Position numbers and translations under genes: made by a program. A stretch of DNA of 64,000 nucleotides from Sialis fuliginosa (lineage: Eukaryota > Arthropoda > Insecta > Megaloptera > Sialidae): positions 21,824,001 to 21,888,000 of the forward strand of contig OY540810.1 of NCBI GenBank assembly GCA_961205875.1, given 5' to 3'. This document shows, piece after piece, positions 37,510-49,179 of the stretch. A model generated the notes under the pieces. It ran no database searches, was not told the DNA's origin, and saw only the letters and a program-made list of their open reading frames with translations. Position 1 is the stretch's first letter; each line of letters begins with the position of its first letter.

Positions 37510-37796
37510 ATTTTATAGCTCATTTTATATGACAGTTCTTTTGGAGTTTGTTGATGACTTTGACAAGTTTCGCGTACGCGTTGAAGGTAAATACAAACGG
37601 TATTAAAACAGTGGTGATGTTATGAAAATTATTTTGTACGGTCAAAGATGCCAACTGTGTTACAATTAGTTGAAGTGTCACTGCTCTAAATTCCATAACT
37701 AATCCATAGATACTAGTACAGTATTAATACCCCATTTGAATATAATTGCTAGCTAACAAATTTTGTTAGGTCATTTATCATACCGGACATTAAAGT
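37510..37796 (-). repeat. Reverse copy of the 'atgtccggtattataa' MITE
   Basis: Ends 'catcatac'-like 'tatcataccggacat', the complement of the left end at 6114. Includes 'atatgacagttctttt'. Confidence 0.5.
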
Positions 37797-38294
37797 TACA
37801 CTTTTTCCAAAAGACGCTATATTCACACCCTCAAACCTTTTTCTCCATACTCCAAATTGCACCAAATTTTGGCAAAAATTTCTGTTTTTTTATCCTTAAA
37901 ACAACCATCAAAAAATATTTTATCATATTGAGCTCCTAAGTAAGATATAATTTTTATAAAACATATATTAAAGATAAGAATTTACAGGAATTTTCAGTGT
38001 TTCTGAAATGTCGGGGCTTCTGATAATTGAATAAAAAATATATCACTTAATTCTTTATAAAATTCTCTGCCTGTACTTTATGTATTATAATTTTATTACT
38101 AAAATGATATATTGATTAACTATTATTTTATTTTTTATTTAGAATTTGTGCTAATATTTTATTTATTTATTTTAAAATTATTTTAAAAAATCAATTGTGT
38201 TGTTCTGATATTAATTATTTATTAAATAATATAATAATATTCACAAAATATTTAAAATGTAGGTACTAAAATAGTGGTAAACATTTCAGCAAAA

Positions 38295-38375
38295 ATGAAA
38301 GTTCCACAAGTGACTTCTTGTTGCTGCGGCTGCACTCTCAGAACTGGGACACAAATTCTTGGATGGCTTCAGTTG
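38295..38375 (+). CDS. Gene D exon 1 (coding)
   Basis: Context 'catttcag|caaaaATG', donor TTG|GTATGT. Confidence 0.85.
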
Positions 38376-41300
38376 GTATGTATTCATTAATTATAATAAT
38401 TAAATATGTTTAAATCCAATTATCTTTTATAATTATTTCTCCTTTTTAAAATAATCGGACTTGATTACGTATACAAGATGAGACAGAGATAATATGGCTA
38501 AAATTTTCGCGAGATGAGATGGTCTGTTGTAAAATTAGTAATCGAGACGAGATCATATTAGCTAACTCTCACCTCGTCTTGTGTGCAACCTTAGTCCTAT
38601 GCATGCTTGACAACCTATACAGTGTATTCCAAGTTGATTAACCCAATCGTTCCCAGCGTTACATACATATGTAGATATGTAACCGAGCGCTTTTGTTAAG
38701 ATTTTGCGTTGCTGTAAGATTATTTTAATTCGAATGGGTTTGAAATCACCCGGGAAAAAATTTCAGATCTGAAGTGACCTCGGTTGATCTTCATTTTGGA
38801 ACAAATCAGATCTTTGTAGATAAATATACTTTTGTCTACCTTAAATAACAAATTAATACACATATACTATATAGAAACCTTGTTTATAATTTAATCAATT
38901 AAAAAAAAATTGTACAGAAACGTATTGAATGATATTTGAGGCCCGTGTATTAAATTAATAAATAAATTCACAACACACCCCCTGTCACAGATGAAGGGTT
39001 GTAATTGGTCTCATTCGATCCAGCGGGAAAAATACTTCGGGATACTAGGTGAATTTTTCTCTGTTTTGCTACTTATGGTATTCATTATAGAAAATCGTAA
39101 ATATCTCGACTTCTGAGCTAGATAGAGGGTTGTTTTGCCCCCCACATCCCTAGTATCCCGAAGTATTTTTCAGCTGAATCGAATGAGACCAATTACAACC
39201 CTTCATCTGTGACAGGGGGTGAGTTGTGAATTTATTTATTAATTTAATACACGGGCCTCAAATATCATTCAATACGTTTCTGTGCAATTTTTTTTAATTG
39301 ATTAAATTATAAACAAGGTTTCTATATAGGTAGTATATGTGTATTTTTAATCTTTATTAAGGCTCTGTCAAACAGGAAGCGGACTGTCCGCGCGGACAGT
39401 ATGCAGGCGGACAGTCCGCTGTCCGCCGCAGACTAAGGTGGTCAAACAGAACGCGAAAGTGACGGCGAACCAGTGCAAATTATTTCTTCATCTAGTGATC
39501 ATCATGTCCAGCAGTTCGTCTGACGAAGAAGAATTACTTCTTTTCTTAGCTGTGAGTTCAGCAGCAAGACGAAATAGGAAATGGGTATGCCATAGTCAAT
39601 GTGCATAATGCAGGCATTCTATATAGTGACTAGGTATTCTACGTTCGAGAGGGTTATTTTCCGAGCTAAATACTGAAGCGAAGTCATACAAACAACTGCA
39701 CTACCACACAAGATCAATCAACTTTTAATCATTATCTTCTCTTTTACCATCCAGTCCGCGCGCGAACTCTAAAAATTTACAACCTGTCCGCTTTCTGTTT
39801 GACCAGGGTAATGCAACATTACACGATACAGAGTTCGCGGCTGTCCGCGTGGACTGTCCGCCTCCTGTTTGACAGAGCCTTTAAAGTTGAAAACAAAATA
39901 CTGTTGATTAATTTAACATTTATCAGTTAGTTTCGAGGCGGCATTTCAAAATGCATCAATCACACATTGTTAAATTTGACCAAAGGCTCTCGGAATAGAG
40001 AAACCATATACATAGAAAAGAATATACTGAGCATAGAAAGAGAGGCGTCTGCGTCGGTTTCACACTGGAAGATAGAAGATGTTAAATGAGATGGTGTGAT
40101 GTGCACATGTTCATTAAATACTTTAACACTATTGGTTGTTATGTTGCATATGGCGGTATAATCATACAGTGACGTTTCATGACGTTTAGTGAAAAATAAC
40201 ATAATTGATGAGAAAATGAAACAAATATTCATAAATTAAAGAAAAATTGAAAATAATAAGCGGTTATTTTAAAATAACTAAAACAAGTGTGAATTGTTTA
40301 TGAATATTAAATTTTAAACATTTTGAATTTAGTGCAGAAGTTTTAGGCATGCGCAGCAATGGATTTCTTAACTTATGGGACAGATATATATTTTCCCAAT
40401 AATGCTATCACCTATTTGGTATCGTAGTTTCGTCAGGGATCTCGAATGAAACATGCAAACTTTTTCAGTCGAAATTCGGTGGCGTACATCAATATGGCTT
40501 ACAACACGAATTCTTGGCTCAATAACTAAAAACAAGAAATATATCAAGGTGAAGAATTGACTGAGTACCGCTTGTATGATTTAGTACTACAGTGAAAACA
40601 TGTCGACGATGAACTAGGACGCAATAGCTGAAAAAGCAATGTCTAGGTATTTGCAAGAAAACATTATCAGCACTTATCATACCTGCGAGAAGAATACTGC
40701 GAGACAATTAATGGTGCCTTCGGAACTAGGCAGGTACAAGTATCCTATTGAAAAGGGACCAGTTCCATTCCATAAAACCCACATCGATATGACTGCTCAT
40801 TAAACGCAACAATAAGTACGAGTATGTGGTAGTCGTTATTGATGCTTATACAAATTATATAAAGTTGACCTGCGCGACAAATAAAACTACCAAGTCTATG
40901 CTCTCCATACTCAAAGAAGTGTTTTCAGTGTCTTTACAAAAAAAAGCTTGTATCTAAATATATATAATGTATTAATCACAGAATATATTATTTTCAGGTT
41001 GGCGGATTGTTCAGTGTTGCCTATTCATCTGTTATTGCCGAATTTATTCAAAAAGCCAGAGAACAGAATACAGATTCAGATATAGAAACTATATTACTAG
41101 GTTTGTACAGTAAAATTGTGATTGAATCCTTAGCAATAATATGTCATCTCATTTAAAAAGGCACCATCTTACATATTTGGAAAATACAAACAGATTTTTG
41201 TATATGTAGTAGTTACTGCTTTAAGTAATAATATAATGTAAACTTTTTGTTTCTTAACACAACATAGTCCTAAAGCTTTTACTTTTTTCAGGAGTGAGAA

Positions 41301-44300
41301 TCGTATGTATTTTTTCTGCTGTTTTGGCAACTGTCCAAACATTTTTCGCAATACTTCTGTTAGTTGCTGCCGCAAAGGTTAATTGTAACATATATTTGAG
41401 GGTGGAAAACTAAAACCAAATAAGGGTCATATTTACGGTATCCGGCGAGTTTTTCGAAACACAATTTTTCGAATCACAATTTTTCGAATCACAATTCTTC
41501 GAATGAACAATTTTTCGAAACACAATTTTTCGAAACACAATTTTTCGAATCATTATTTTTCGAATCACAATTCTTCGAATGCACAATTTTTCGAATGAAC
41601 AATTTTTCGAAAAAATTAAGTTTTGGATTTTTTAAATTAAGTTTTACACAAAATTTGATAAAGGTAGAAATGAAAAAGAATAGAGAAAAAGCAAAACAAT
41701 TTTAATTAATTTAATTAATTTGTTTAAACTTTTATTAGTAAATCCATACTAATATTATAAATGCGAAAGTGTGTTTGTCTGTCTCACTGTCTGTATGTCT
41801 GTCTGTTTGTTCCCTTTTCACGGCTAAACCGCCAAACCGATCTTTATGAAATTTGACAGAGAAATAGCTTGTACCCTGAGGAAGGACATAGGCTACTTCG
41901 AATCCCGAAAAAACAACCCCTAAGGGATTATAAGGGGTGGAAAAGTTTGTATGGGAAAATAAAATACCGATCTTGATGAAATTTGACAGGGAGATAACTT
42001 GCACCCTGAGGAAAGTCGTAGGCTACTTCGAATCCTGAAAAAAACAACCCCTAAGGGATTGTAAGGGGTGAAAGTTTGTATAGGAAAATAAAATACCGAT
42101 CTTGATGAAATTTGACAGGGAGATAGCTTGCACACTGAAAAAGTTAATAGGCTACTTCGAATCCCGAGAAAACAACCCCGAAGGGATTAGAAGGGGTGAA
42201 AAAATTTGTATGAGAAAAAAATACCGATCTTGATGAAAATTGACAAGGAGATAGATTGCACCCTGAGAAAGGACAAAGGCTACTTCGAATCCCAAAAAAC
42301 AACCCCTAAGGGATTGTAAAGGGTGGAAAAGTTTGTATGGAAAAAAATTTGGTAATTATTGACGACTATTTTACCCGAATCCATACTAATATTATAAATG
42401 CGAAAGTGTGTCTATCTGTCTCTCTGTTTGTCTGTTTGTTACCTTTTCACAGCTAAACCGATGAACCAGTCTTGATGAAACTTGGCAGTGAGATAGCTTG
42501 CATCTCGAGGACGGACATAGGCTTTTCGTTTCTTGAAAATTCAACCCCTATGGAATTGCAAGGGGGTGAACAATTTTTTTTTTTTTTTTAGTAATTAATA
42601 TTTTACCCACCGTTACATATAAAGGTTTGTAAGTGGTTTTATTCGATCCGGCGGGAAAAATACTACGGGGGAAGGGGCTTTAGGAGGAAAAACAACCCTC
42701 TATCTCGCATAGTAGCCGAGATATTTACGATTTTGTATAATGAAAGAAAACTAAAAATAAGACAAATTTAATATTTTATCCCCTGTCACATATGAAGGGT
42801 TGTAATAGGTTACATTCAATCTGGCGAGAAAAATATCATGGGGATGGGGGTTTCGAAATCCACGCGAGCGAAGCCGCGGGTAGCAGCTAGTAAAATATAA
42901 AGTTACGAAATATATTTAAGTTGTATTTGCATATTTTTTTAAAGTTGGTTTATTAATAAATTCAATTTAAGCGATTTTCTTTTGTTTTTTAAATTACAAT
43001 AAATGTTCTTTTTGACGCGTATGTTATTATTAACATTAAAGAAAATTAGTTTATTGATGAGAGGATAAGCCAGCTCTCTCACAAACTGCCTATATACTAA
43101 CATATGCATGTATGTACCTAAATAAATTACATGACTTTTTGTTTATTAAATACTAGCTGCTACCCGCGGTTTCGCTCGCGTGTATTTCGAAACCCCCATC
43201 CCCATGGTATTTTTCCCGCCAGATTGAATGTAACCAATTACAACCCTTCATATGTGACAGGGGGTAAAATATAAAATTTGTCTTATTTTTAGTTTTCTTT
43301 CATTATACAAAATCGTAAATATCTCGGCTCCTATGCGAGATAGAGGGTTGTTTTTCCTCCTAAAGCCCCCTCCCCCGTAGTATTTTTCCCGCCGGATCGA
43401 ATAAAACCACTTACAAACCTTCATATGTAACGGTGGGTAAAATATTAATTACTAAAAAAAATTAAAAATTGTTCACCCCCTTGCAATTCCATAGGGGTTG
43501 AATTTTCGAGAAACGAAAAGCCTATGTCTGTCTTCGAGATGCAAGCTATCTCACTGCCAAATTTCATCAAGATCGGTTCAGCGGTTTAGCTGTGAAAAGG
43601 TAACAAACAGACAAACAGAGAGACAGATAGACACACTTTCGCATTTATAATATTAATATGAATATCGTAAAATGTCCAAATATTACTTTACTTAATATTT
43701 TATTAACTAAATAAAATTTGAACAATAAAACTTAAATTTTTCGAAAAATTGTTCATTCGAAAAATTGTTCATTCGAAGAATTGTGATTCGAAAAATTGTG
43801 ATTCGAAAAATTGTGTTTCGAAAAATTGTGTTTCGAAAAATTGTTCATTCGAAGAATTGTGATTCGAAAAATTGTGATTCGAAAAATTGTGTTTCGAAAA
43901 ATTTACACCAAACCATATTTACGAAGTATAATAAGGCGAAAAAAACAAAAATTTTGATCAATTTTTGTCAACATTCTTTTCATTTTTATCTACTAGAGTT
44001 AATCACGTTTGATATTATTTATTTATTTAATGAAAAAATGTCCATTGTGATATGTGATGTCACTCTTTGTAAGTTTTCTTTGAATTTTGTCAACTTAACA
44101 GTCATTTAACTATAGTTGTTCAGTCAAGACATACACGGGTATATGCCATAAGGGTTCCAAAGTACGTACTACGTGGACTGTTTAGAGGCACAGTGCATTT
44201 TTGAGTTAGAAAAAAATATAAAAATAGGGTCATATTCTAATAATTGAGATATATTCTATACATTTCGACACCCCACACATCTTGGTATACAATTTTTTAT

Positions 44301-46460
44301 TTATTTTTTATTTGCTATAAAGCTCTCTGCAGGTGCAATTTTTTATTTAAAAAAAGAAAAAGGGTCAAATTCCACTGGTCTGGATATACATTTTGACGTG
44401 CCACATGCCTTGGTATAAAAATATTTCTTATTGTCTTGCTTTAGCTCCTTCGCGCTCCCTCTGATTTTTTTTTAAATTTGTACATATTTTACTATAGGGC
44501 ATCATTTTACATGTTCAGTAAAAATTTCATGTTTCTAGCTTATATAGCTTACGAGATATTTTGCTTTGACTGAAAAGGACGGACGGACGACAAAGTGAGA
44601 TTAATAGAGTTTCGCCGTAACGGTGTTTATTTTTCATCATAGAGGTATGAAATACGCCATAAGAATACACTGATTTTAATGGTATATACGAATATAAGTC
44701 AATATCGATTAAAATCTCCCATATTTGGTCTCAGCGTTCCACTGTCGAATATTTATGTATAATGTAAAATAAAAAGATCTTTATTAATACTATATACAAC
44801 ATTGTCATATTTGGAAATGTATAATATATTTTTTAGGAACGTCCAAGTTATATTAAACCATGGCTTATTTTCGAATTAATAGAAATGTTTATTTGGATTA
44901 TCACGTCTATAGCTGCCATTGCTTTATATTTCAAGCAGGGTAACTCTCCACAAGGAATAGAACAAATATTTACTCTTATTATTTCTGAAGGTACGTACTT
45001 ATATTTTAACGTAGTGTTAGTTATTGCTTATAATATCTATATTTAATATTATATACAGTGATTCTATAAACTAGTAAATATATTTTGATAGACAAACACT
45101 TCACTTCCGGTCAGGGACGTATTTCTAAATTTTGCGCCCTGGGCGAATATGATCGGCCGTCCCATGACAGTTTTTTTTTAATACCAAACTTAGTATAAAC
45201 AAAAGTTTAACAATGAGTGATTTCAGGATAAATTATTTAAAGATTGAATTATTAAAAATAGGATAGGTAGTTCACGTGATTATTTTGCCGAGAGCAAATT
45301 TTGTCGGTGTATTGTAAGTAACAGTAACAAATATTCTGATTTCAAAGTTCCAGTTTTATGTGAACTGTCATCCACGATTAGAGTCGAGGTGTGACGGATT
45401 TTTGATGGAATTTTTTATTACATTAGGCAGAATTTTAAAATTATATTTGGCAACACTGGTGTTGCCAAATATTTTAGCGGACTGTGCCTATTCTACGCAG
45501 CCAGGGGCCCAATTCTCGAATTCGTTCGAGATAATTTAAAATTCAAGACTTTCGTGCAATCCCTAAGTTCTATTACTTCATGCCGCAAATTGGAAATCAA
45601 ATTGATGGCATGAATAAATTTTTAATAAAAAAAAATTTTTTTTGAGGCCATACAGCTATAAAAAACTAATAATTTTAAGTATAAAAAAAAGCTTTTTTAT
45701 TTTTTTCTTTAAGAAAAAAATTACACATATTAGGATAAAGAAAGGAAAAATTTAATTAAAATTGTATTTATCATTGTTTTTACAGTGTTAGTATATTATT
45801 AAAATCTCGAACGTTGAAATTTAGTTTAATTTAATTTTAATATAATACATTATAAAATTTCAATACTCACTTAAAATCTCAAAACACACATTTGTATATG
45901 ATTATCAATACAAGATCGAGATATTATTTGTATTTATGTATGTATGTATATTAAAACATAACCAAACAAATAAAAAAGAGTGAGATTTATAATCTCGTAT
46001 GCAGATTTTTCAATCAACATTTTACGAACGGAAAGTCAAATTAAGATTCAAGAATACACTATTTTCGTTGCGTTCGAAATTTTAGAGAATAACTTACAAT
46101 TAGTTACTTACTAGTAAGTCGAGCGAACTCGAGAATATGGGCGTAGTACCTATTACCTGTACCTAATTACCTACTTACACACATACATTGTGATCGAATC
46201 TAGCATGGATTGTACCCATAGGTTTGATCCACACTATTCATCCGTTAATGTGAATATCATAAGATTTGATTGGAGCGAGACCGGACCGAGACTGGCTCGA
46301 TAGTTTGGTTCGACCCTTATTCAGTTAATTTTTTTGTAGAAATTATTATTTTAATATTAACATATTTTAAATTGTTTCAGCTTTTACACTATACTTCATA
46401 ATTGTAGTGAACAGTTACAGAATGCAGCTTCTTACAAAATCAGCATCAAGTGCTATATAA
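38295..46460 (+). CDS. Gene D: complete LAPTM/DUF4728-like membrane protein with extended C-terminus
   Basis: Exons 38295-38375, 40998-41100, 41292-41377, 44837-44990 and 46381-46460 encode 167 aa. N-terminus matches C except Gln20. The ancestral stop TAA has become TCA, adding SSAI before a new TAA. Segment 3 reads PWLIFELIEMF, so it has two acidic residues (103 and 106) where C has Gln and Val. LAPTM proteins carry an Asp in the equivalent helix. GNSPQG and NSYR are kept. Introns 1 and 3 are filled with Harbinger, Gypsy, Foldback and Helitron insertions, yet all splice sites and the frame are intact, so the gene looks functional. It lacks the C-type promoter. Family call as for B. Confidence 0.83.
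38858..39341. repeat. Palindrome built on Helitron interior sequence
   Basis: Arms of about 190 bp ('aaaccttgtttataatttaa' inverted as 'ttaaattataaacaaggttt') around a centre near 39100. The inner part ('gatgaagggttgtaattggt', 'atatctcgacttctgagct') matches the Helitron interior at 42710-42830. Confidence 0.65.
39360..39880 (+). mobile_element. PIF/Harbinger-type non-autonomous element
   Basis: Termini AGGCTCTGTCAAACAGGA and inverted TCCTGTTTGACAGAGCCT, flanked by TTA on both sides (39357-39359 and 39881-39883), the Harbinger target duplication. Subterminal 'ggactgtccgcgcggacag' palindromes. It keeps a piece of the first transposase exon but no catalytic domain. Confidence 0.75.
39504..39584 (+). 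pseudogene. Harbinger transposase N-terminal fragment
   Basis: 27 codons reading MSSSSSDEEELLLFL then AARRNRKW, followed by a possible donor GTATGC. HARBI-type transposases start with such an acidic then Arg-rich stretch before 'WVHP'. Nothing of the DDE domain follows. Confidence 0.55.
40570..40950 (+). pseudogene. Ty3/Gypsy-like integrase relic
   Basis: One frame gives PIEKGPVPFHKTHIDMTAH then a stop. The next frame gives NKYEYVVVVIDAYTNYIKL, then TTKSMLSILKEVF. These match the start of the retroviral-type integrase core (HxDxxG, then VVxDAYTKY). Frame change and stops make it dead. It ends about 45 bases before exon 2 of gene D. Confidence 0.65.
40998..41100 (+). CDS. Gene D exon 2
   Basis: Acceptor 'attattttcag', donor G|GTTTGT. 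Reads VGGLFSVAYSSVIAEF and a loop with AREQNTDSDIET. Confidence 0.85.
41292..41377 (+). CDS. Gene D exon 3
   Basis: Acceptor 'acttttttcag', donor AAG|GTTAAT (weaker than GTAAAT in C). Reads GVRIVCIFSAVLATVQTFF. Confidence 0.84.
41743..42891 (+). mobile_element. Helitron-type repeat, plus orientation
   Basis: Starts 'tccatactaatattataaat' (a second such head at 42382) and ends 'gaagccgcgggtagcagctag' context with CTAG|T at 42887-42891. Interior has four direct 'cccctaagggatt' + 'gtttgtatgg' repeats of about 120 bp. It resembles Lep1-like non-autonomous Helitrons of Lepidoptera. Frames on the minus strand here are repeat by-products. Confidence 0.65.
43153..43663 (-). mobile_element. Helitron-type repeat, minus orientation
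   Basis: Inverted copy of 42382-42891: begins CTAGCTGCTACCCGCGG and ends 'gcatttataatattaatatg'. Confidence 0.65.
44122..44630. repeat. Second long copy of the 8133-8750 repeat
   Basis: From 'acacgggtatatgccataag' to 'gacggacgacaaagtgagat', inside gene D intron 3. Confidence 0.55.
44837..44990 (+). CDS. Gene D exon 4
   Basis: Acceptor 'tattttttag', donor G|GTACGT. Starts ERPSYIKPWLIFELIEMFIW. Confidence 0.85.
45500..46145. repeat. Possible TIR element in gene D intron 4
   Basis: 'ggcccaattctcgaattcgt' at 45507 and 'gagcgaactcgagaatatgg' at 46122 are imperfect inverted ends around AT-rich DNA. Confidence 0.4.
46192..46316. repeat. Family MITE in gene D intron 4
   Basis: Contains 'ttgattggagcgagaccgg' and 'ggctcgatagtttggttcga', 65 bases before exon 5. 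Confidence 0.6.
46381..46460 (+). CDS. Gene D exon 5 with displaced stop
   Basis: Acceptor 'taaattgtttcag'. Reads FTLYFIIVVNSYRMQLLTKS, then ASSAI and TAA. In C the stop occurs four codons earlier. Confidence 0.83.
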
Positions 46461-47332
46461 TGCCAGTTTTAACTACATATTATATATTATTGTGGTGTTA
46501 TATTTATACAATATATATGTAGTTTTAATTACTAATTTTATATGTGTAATAATGATTATAAATTCTACATCCGCACAGACACACAGACACACGCATAGCC
46601 GCCATGCGGAAATTAACTTTTCTTTAAGTTTTGAAGTTAGTACAATCAGAATCTGTTATTCTCTCGGACACGATTTTTCGATGGTATTACAAAACTGCTA
46701 TTTCTTTCAGAACATGAAAGACTTTTAATCAATTTTACCGAATAATTATTTTAAAAAATTTAGAAACAAATCATCATTACCATTTTTTTACTGAATTCTC
46801 GTCAGTCTATCTCAGATTTTTTTTAACATAGCTTTTGTGATATACTATCAACGATAAGTCAACAATATCAAATATTAGAGAAAGATAATAGTTATAATAA
46901 TACACTATTGGTAGAAAATACGTTAAAACGACTATAAAAGCTACAAGTTAGTTGTTATATATTATTTAATTTATTGGTTATAGATCCCTAAAATTTCTCT
47001 GATAAAGTTGAGAATAATTTTAATAAATAAATAAAATTAAATATATTTTTTTATACAAGTAAATATTCGTATTCACATTTCCGAAAGTATAAAAATCATA
47101 ATTTCGTTACATCACTACTACATACTTAAATTGCATGTTATTTATTAATCTATAAATATTACTTAAAATGTTATAAACTAATCTAACTAATATATTAATT
47201 GATTGTTAATATTCGTGCATAATTTAAAATAAATTTGTATTTAGCATAAAACTATCTCTCAAACTGACATTAACGTTCTCAGCTGTTTATGATTTTGCAA
47301 ATATCAAATTTAATTAATAATATAATTAATTA
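46461..47332. other. Gene D 3' flank
   Basis: No AATAAA close to the stop; the first cluster is near 47026. 'cacagacacacagacacacg' microsatellite at 46574. From about 46840 it is homologous to the C flank. Confidence 0.45.
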
Positions 47333-47333
47333 A

Positions 47334-48804
47334 ATATCTACCATGGGAGCCACGGGACTTTCTTATACATAATCCTGACAGTGAATAGTGTAAGTGATTT
47401 ATATTTTATTAAAACATATTTCTGACAAGCTAATAAAAGATAGAATAAAATGAATGGGACGTAAATTATAGATTTCCTCTATGTTATTAACCATTTGAAT
47501 TATAATTAATTTTTTTTCAAAAATTTGTTTTTTCGAAAAAATGAATAGAACATAAATTATAGATAATTATATTTAATTTTTAACTAGATCATTTTTCTCT
47601 TATTCACACTGTTTCGAAGTAATTCGAAAAATTCAAAAATCGATCTCAGTAAACATCCGTATCCGGTAGAATGATCGTTTTTCAAAATAGGAGGTTTTCT
47701 TCCCAGACAAAAATTAATTTTAAATATAAAATTTGATCCTTCTACGATTTGTCGTATTTGAGTTACAGTGCTTACAGACACACAGACATCATAACAAAAA
47801 TAGTCACAATGAATTCAGAGAAGGTCAAAATGGATAATTCCATCAAAATCCGGATTTCGAAAAAAACGGCTTCACTATACTTACTTATAATGTATACAGG
47901 GTGGGGCATTTAAAATGTTACAGTTGATTATCTTAGAACCATCGCATATTTGAAAAAAATGTTTCAACCAATAAATGTTTGGTTGTAAGGAGGTAATCGA
48001 ATAGTAGGTAATATTTATTTGCTATTTTAACGTGGCCTTCAAGGATATTTGAAGGTCAACATCATTTTTTTAAATAGGAACCTATAGTTTTTATTTAGTA
48101 ATGTTATTCTACGTGAAAAAAACACGAATCATTCATTGAAAACTTTTTTTTGAACAACCCAAGCTTTCCAAGGTATCTAACAAAATAATTCGAGATTTTG
48201 AACTTTCAAGAATTTTTTAACAGAAACCACAAACTTTAGAAAAAAGTACAAGATACACAAAATGTTTATTTTGGTCTAATGAAACTTGGAGAATTATTCT
48301 GGATTTCGTACTTTTTTTTTGTTTTTGCTAAAATAAAATAAATAGAAAAATTTTTAATTTTTTTTAAATAATTCTCCACGCTTTATTAGACCAAAATAAA
48401 TATTTTGTGTATCCTGTACTTTTTTTCTCAAGTTTGTGGTTTCTGAGTAAAAAATTCTTGAAAATTCAAAATCTCGAATTATTTTCTTAGATACCTTGGA
48501 AAGCTTGGGTTGTTCAAAAAAAGTTTTCCATGAAAGTTCGTGTTTTTTCACGTAGAATAAGATTAATAAATAAAAACTATAGGTTCCTATATAAAAAAAT
48601 GATGTTGACCTTCAAATAATCCTTGAAGGTCACGTTAAAATAGCAAATAAATATTACTATTCGATTTCCCCCTTACAACCAAACATTTTTTGGTTGAAAC
48701 ATTTTTTTCAAATATGCGATGGTTCTGAGATAATCAACTGTAACACTTTAAATGCCCCAACCTGTATATGTGCTTTCTTATACATGGGTATAAGAAAGTA
48801 AAAA
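47334..48804 (-). mobile_element. TIR element of gene C intron 1 type, reversed and interrupted
   Basis: Begins 'ctaccatgggagccacggga', the complement of the right end at 21062, and runs as the inverse of 20320-21062 to 'cttcactatacttacttata'. There a foldback is inserted. The corresponding spot in unit 1 (28563) is empty. Confidence 0.65.
47893..48768. mobile_element. Foldback nested in the previous element
   Basis: Ends 'tatacagggtggggcatt' and 'aatgccccaacctgtata'. Arms of about 420 bp around a loop near 48330, flanked by TA-rich target. Frames at 48354-48551 are in an arm. Confidence 0.75.
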
Positions 48805-49179
48805 CATGGGGTTTGAGATGCTAAATGCAAATTGTTTTGATTTTAAAACATTGCCAACTAGAGAATAGTAAAAATAACGCTTCTTGAATAGACTCTTACT
48901 TGATTACATTATGTAGTTAATGTTTTTTAATGTATATAAAGTTAGCAGGGTACTTTTAGCAGGATCAAAAAAAAAGTATTTGTCATTTTGTCACTTTTTT
49001 GTCGATATTTTGTCCCGCCAGAATTAATTTTGTACCTTGAGCTGTTTTCAAAAAACTTTTTTTTTTTTTTTTTGCGTTAGAAATGTAAGTACATGAAGGT
49101 TATAGCCAATGCATCCAGTACACATTTATGAGTTAATTCTGATGAAAATTAGTGACTAATTACAACTAAACTTAAATTG

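Larger units (their letters stand above)
41437..43913. mobile_element. Foldback-type element 1 with minisatellite arms
   Basis: Exact 9-bp target copies CATATTTAC lie at 41428-41436 and 43914-43922, and the unoccupied site is present in gene C intron 3 (23925). Both termini are tandem arrays of a 17-18-bp unit ('acaatttttcgaatc' type), about nine in each arm in opposite orientation. The middle holds two Helitron-type repeats, also inverted. This matches the plan of Foldback elements: long repetitive TIRs and 9-bp duplications. No transposase. Confidence 0.75.

Noticed and set aside
39960..40707. Minus-strand frames of 90 and 62 codons
   Set aside because: No motifs; the second overlaps antisense to the Gypsy relic.
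41735..42135. Minus-strand frames with repeated 'SPCQISSRSVFYFPIQTF'
   Set aside because: They arise from direct repeats inside a Helitron-type element.
43765..44109. 114-codon frame with repeated IVIRKIVFRK-like units
   Set aside because: It translates the 17-18-bp minisatellite arm of the Foldback-type element; the repetition is of DNA origin.
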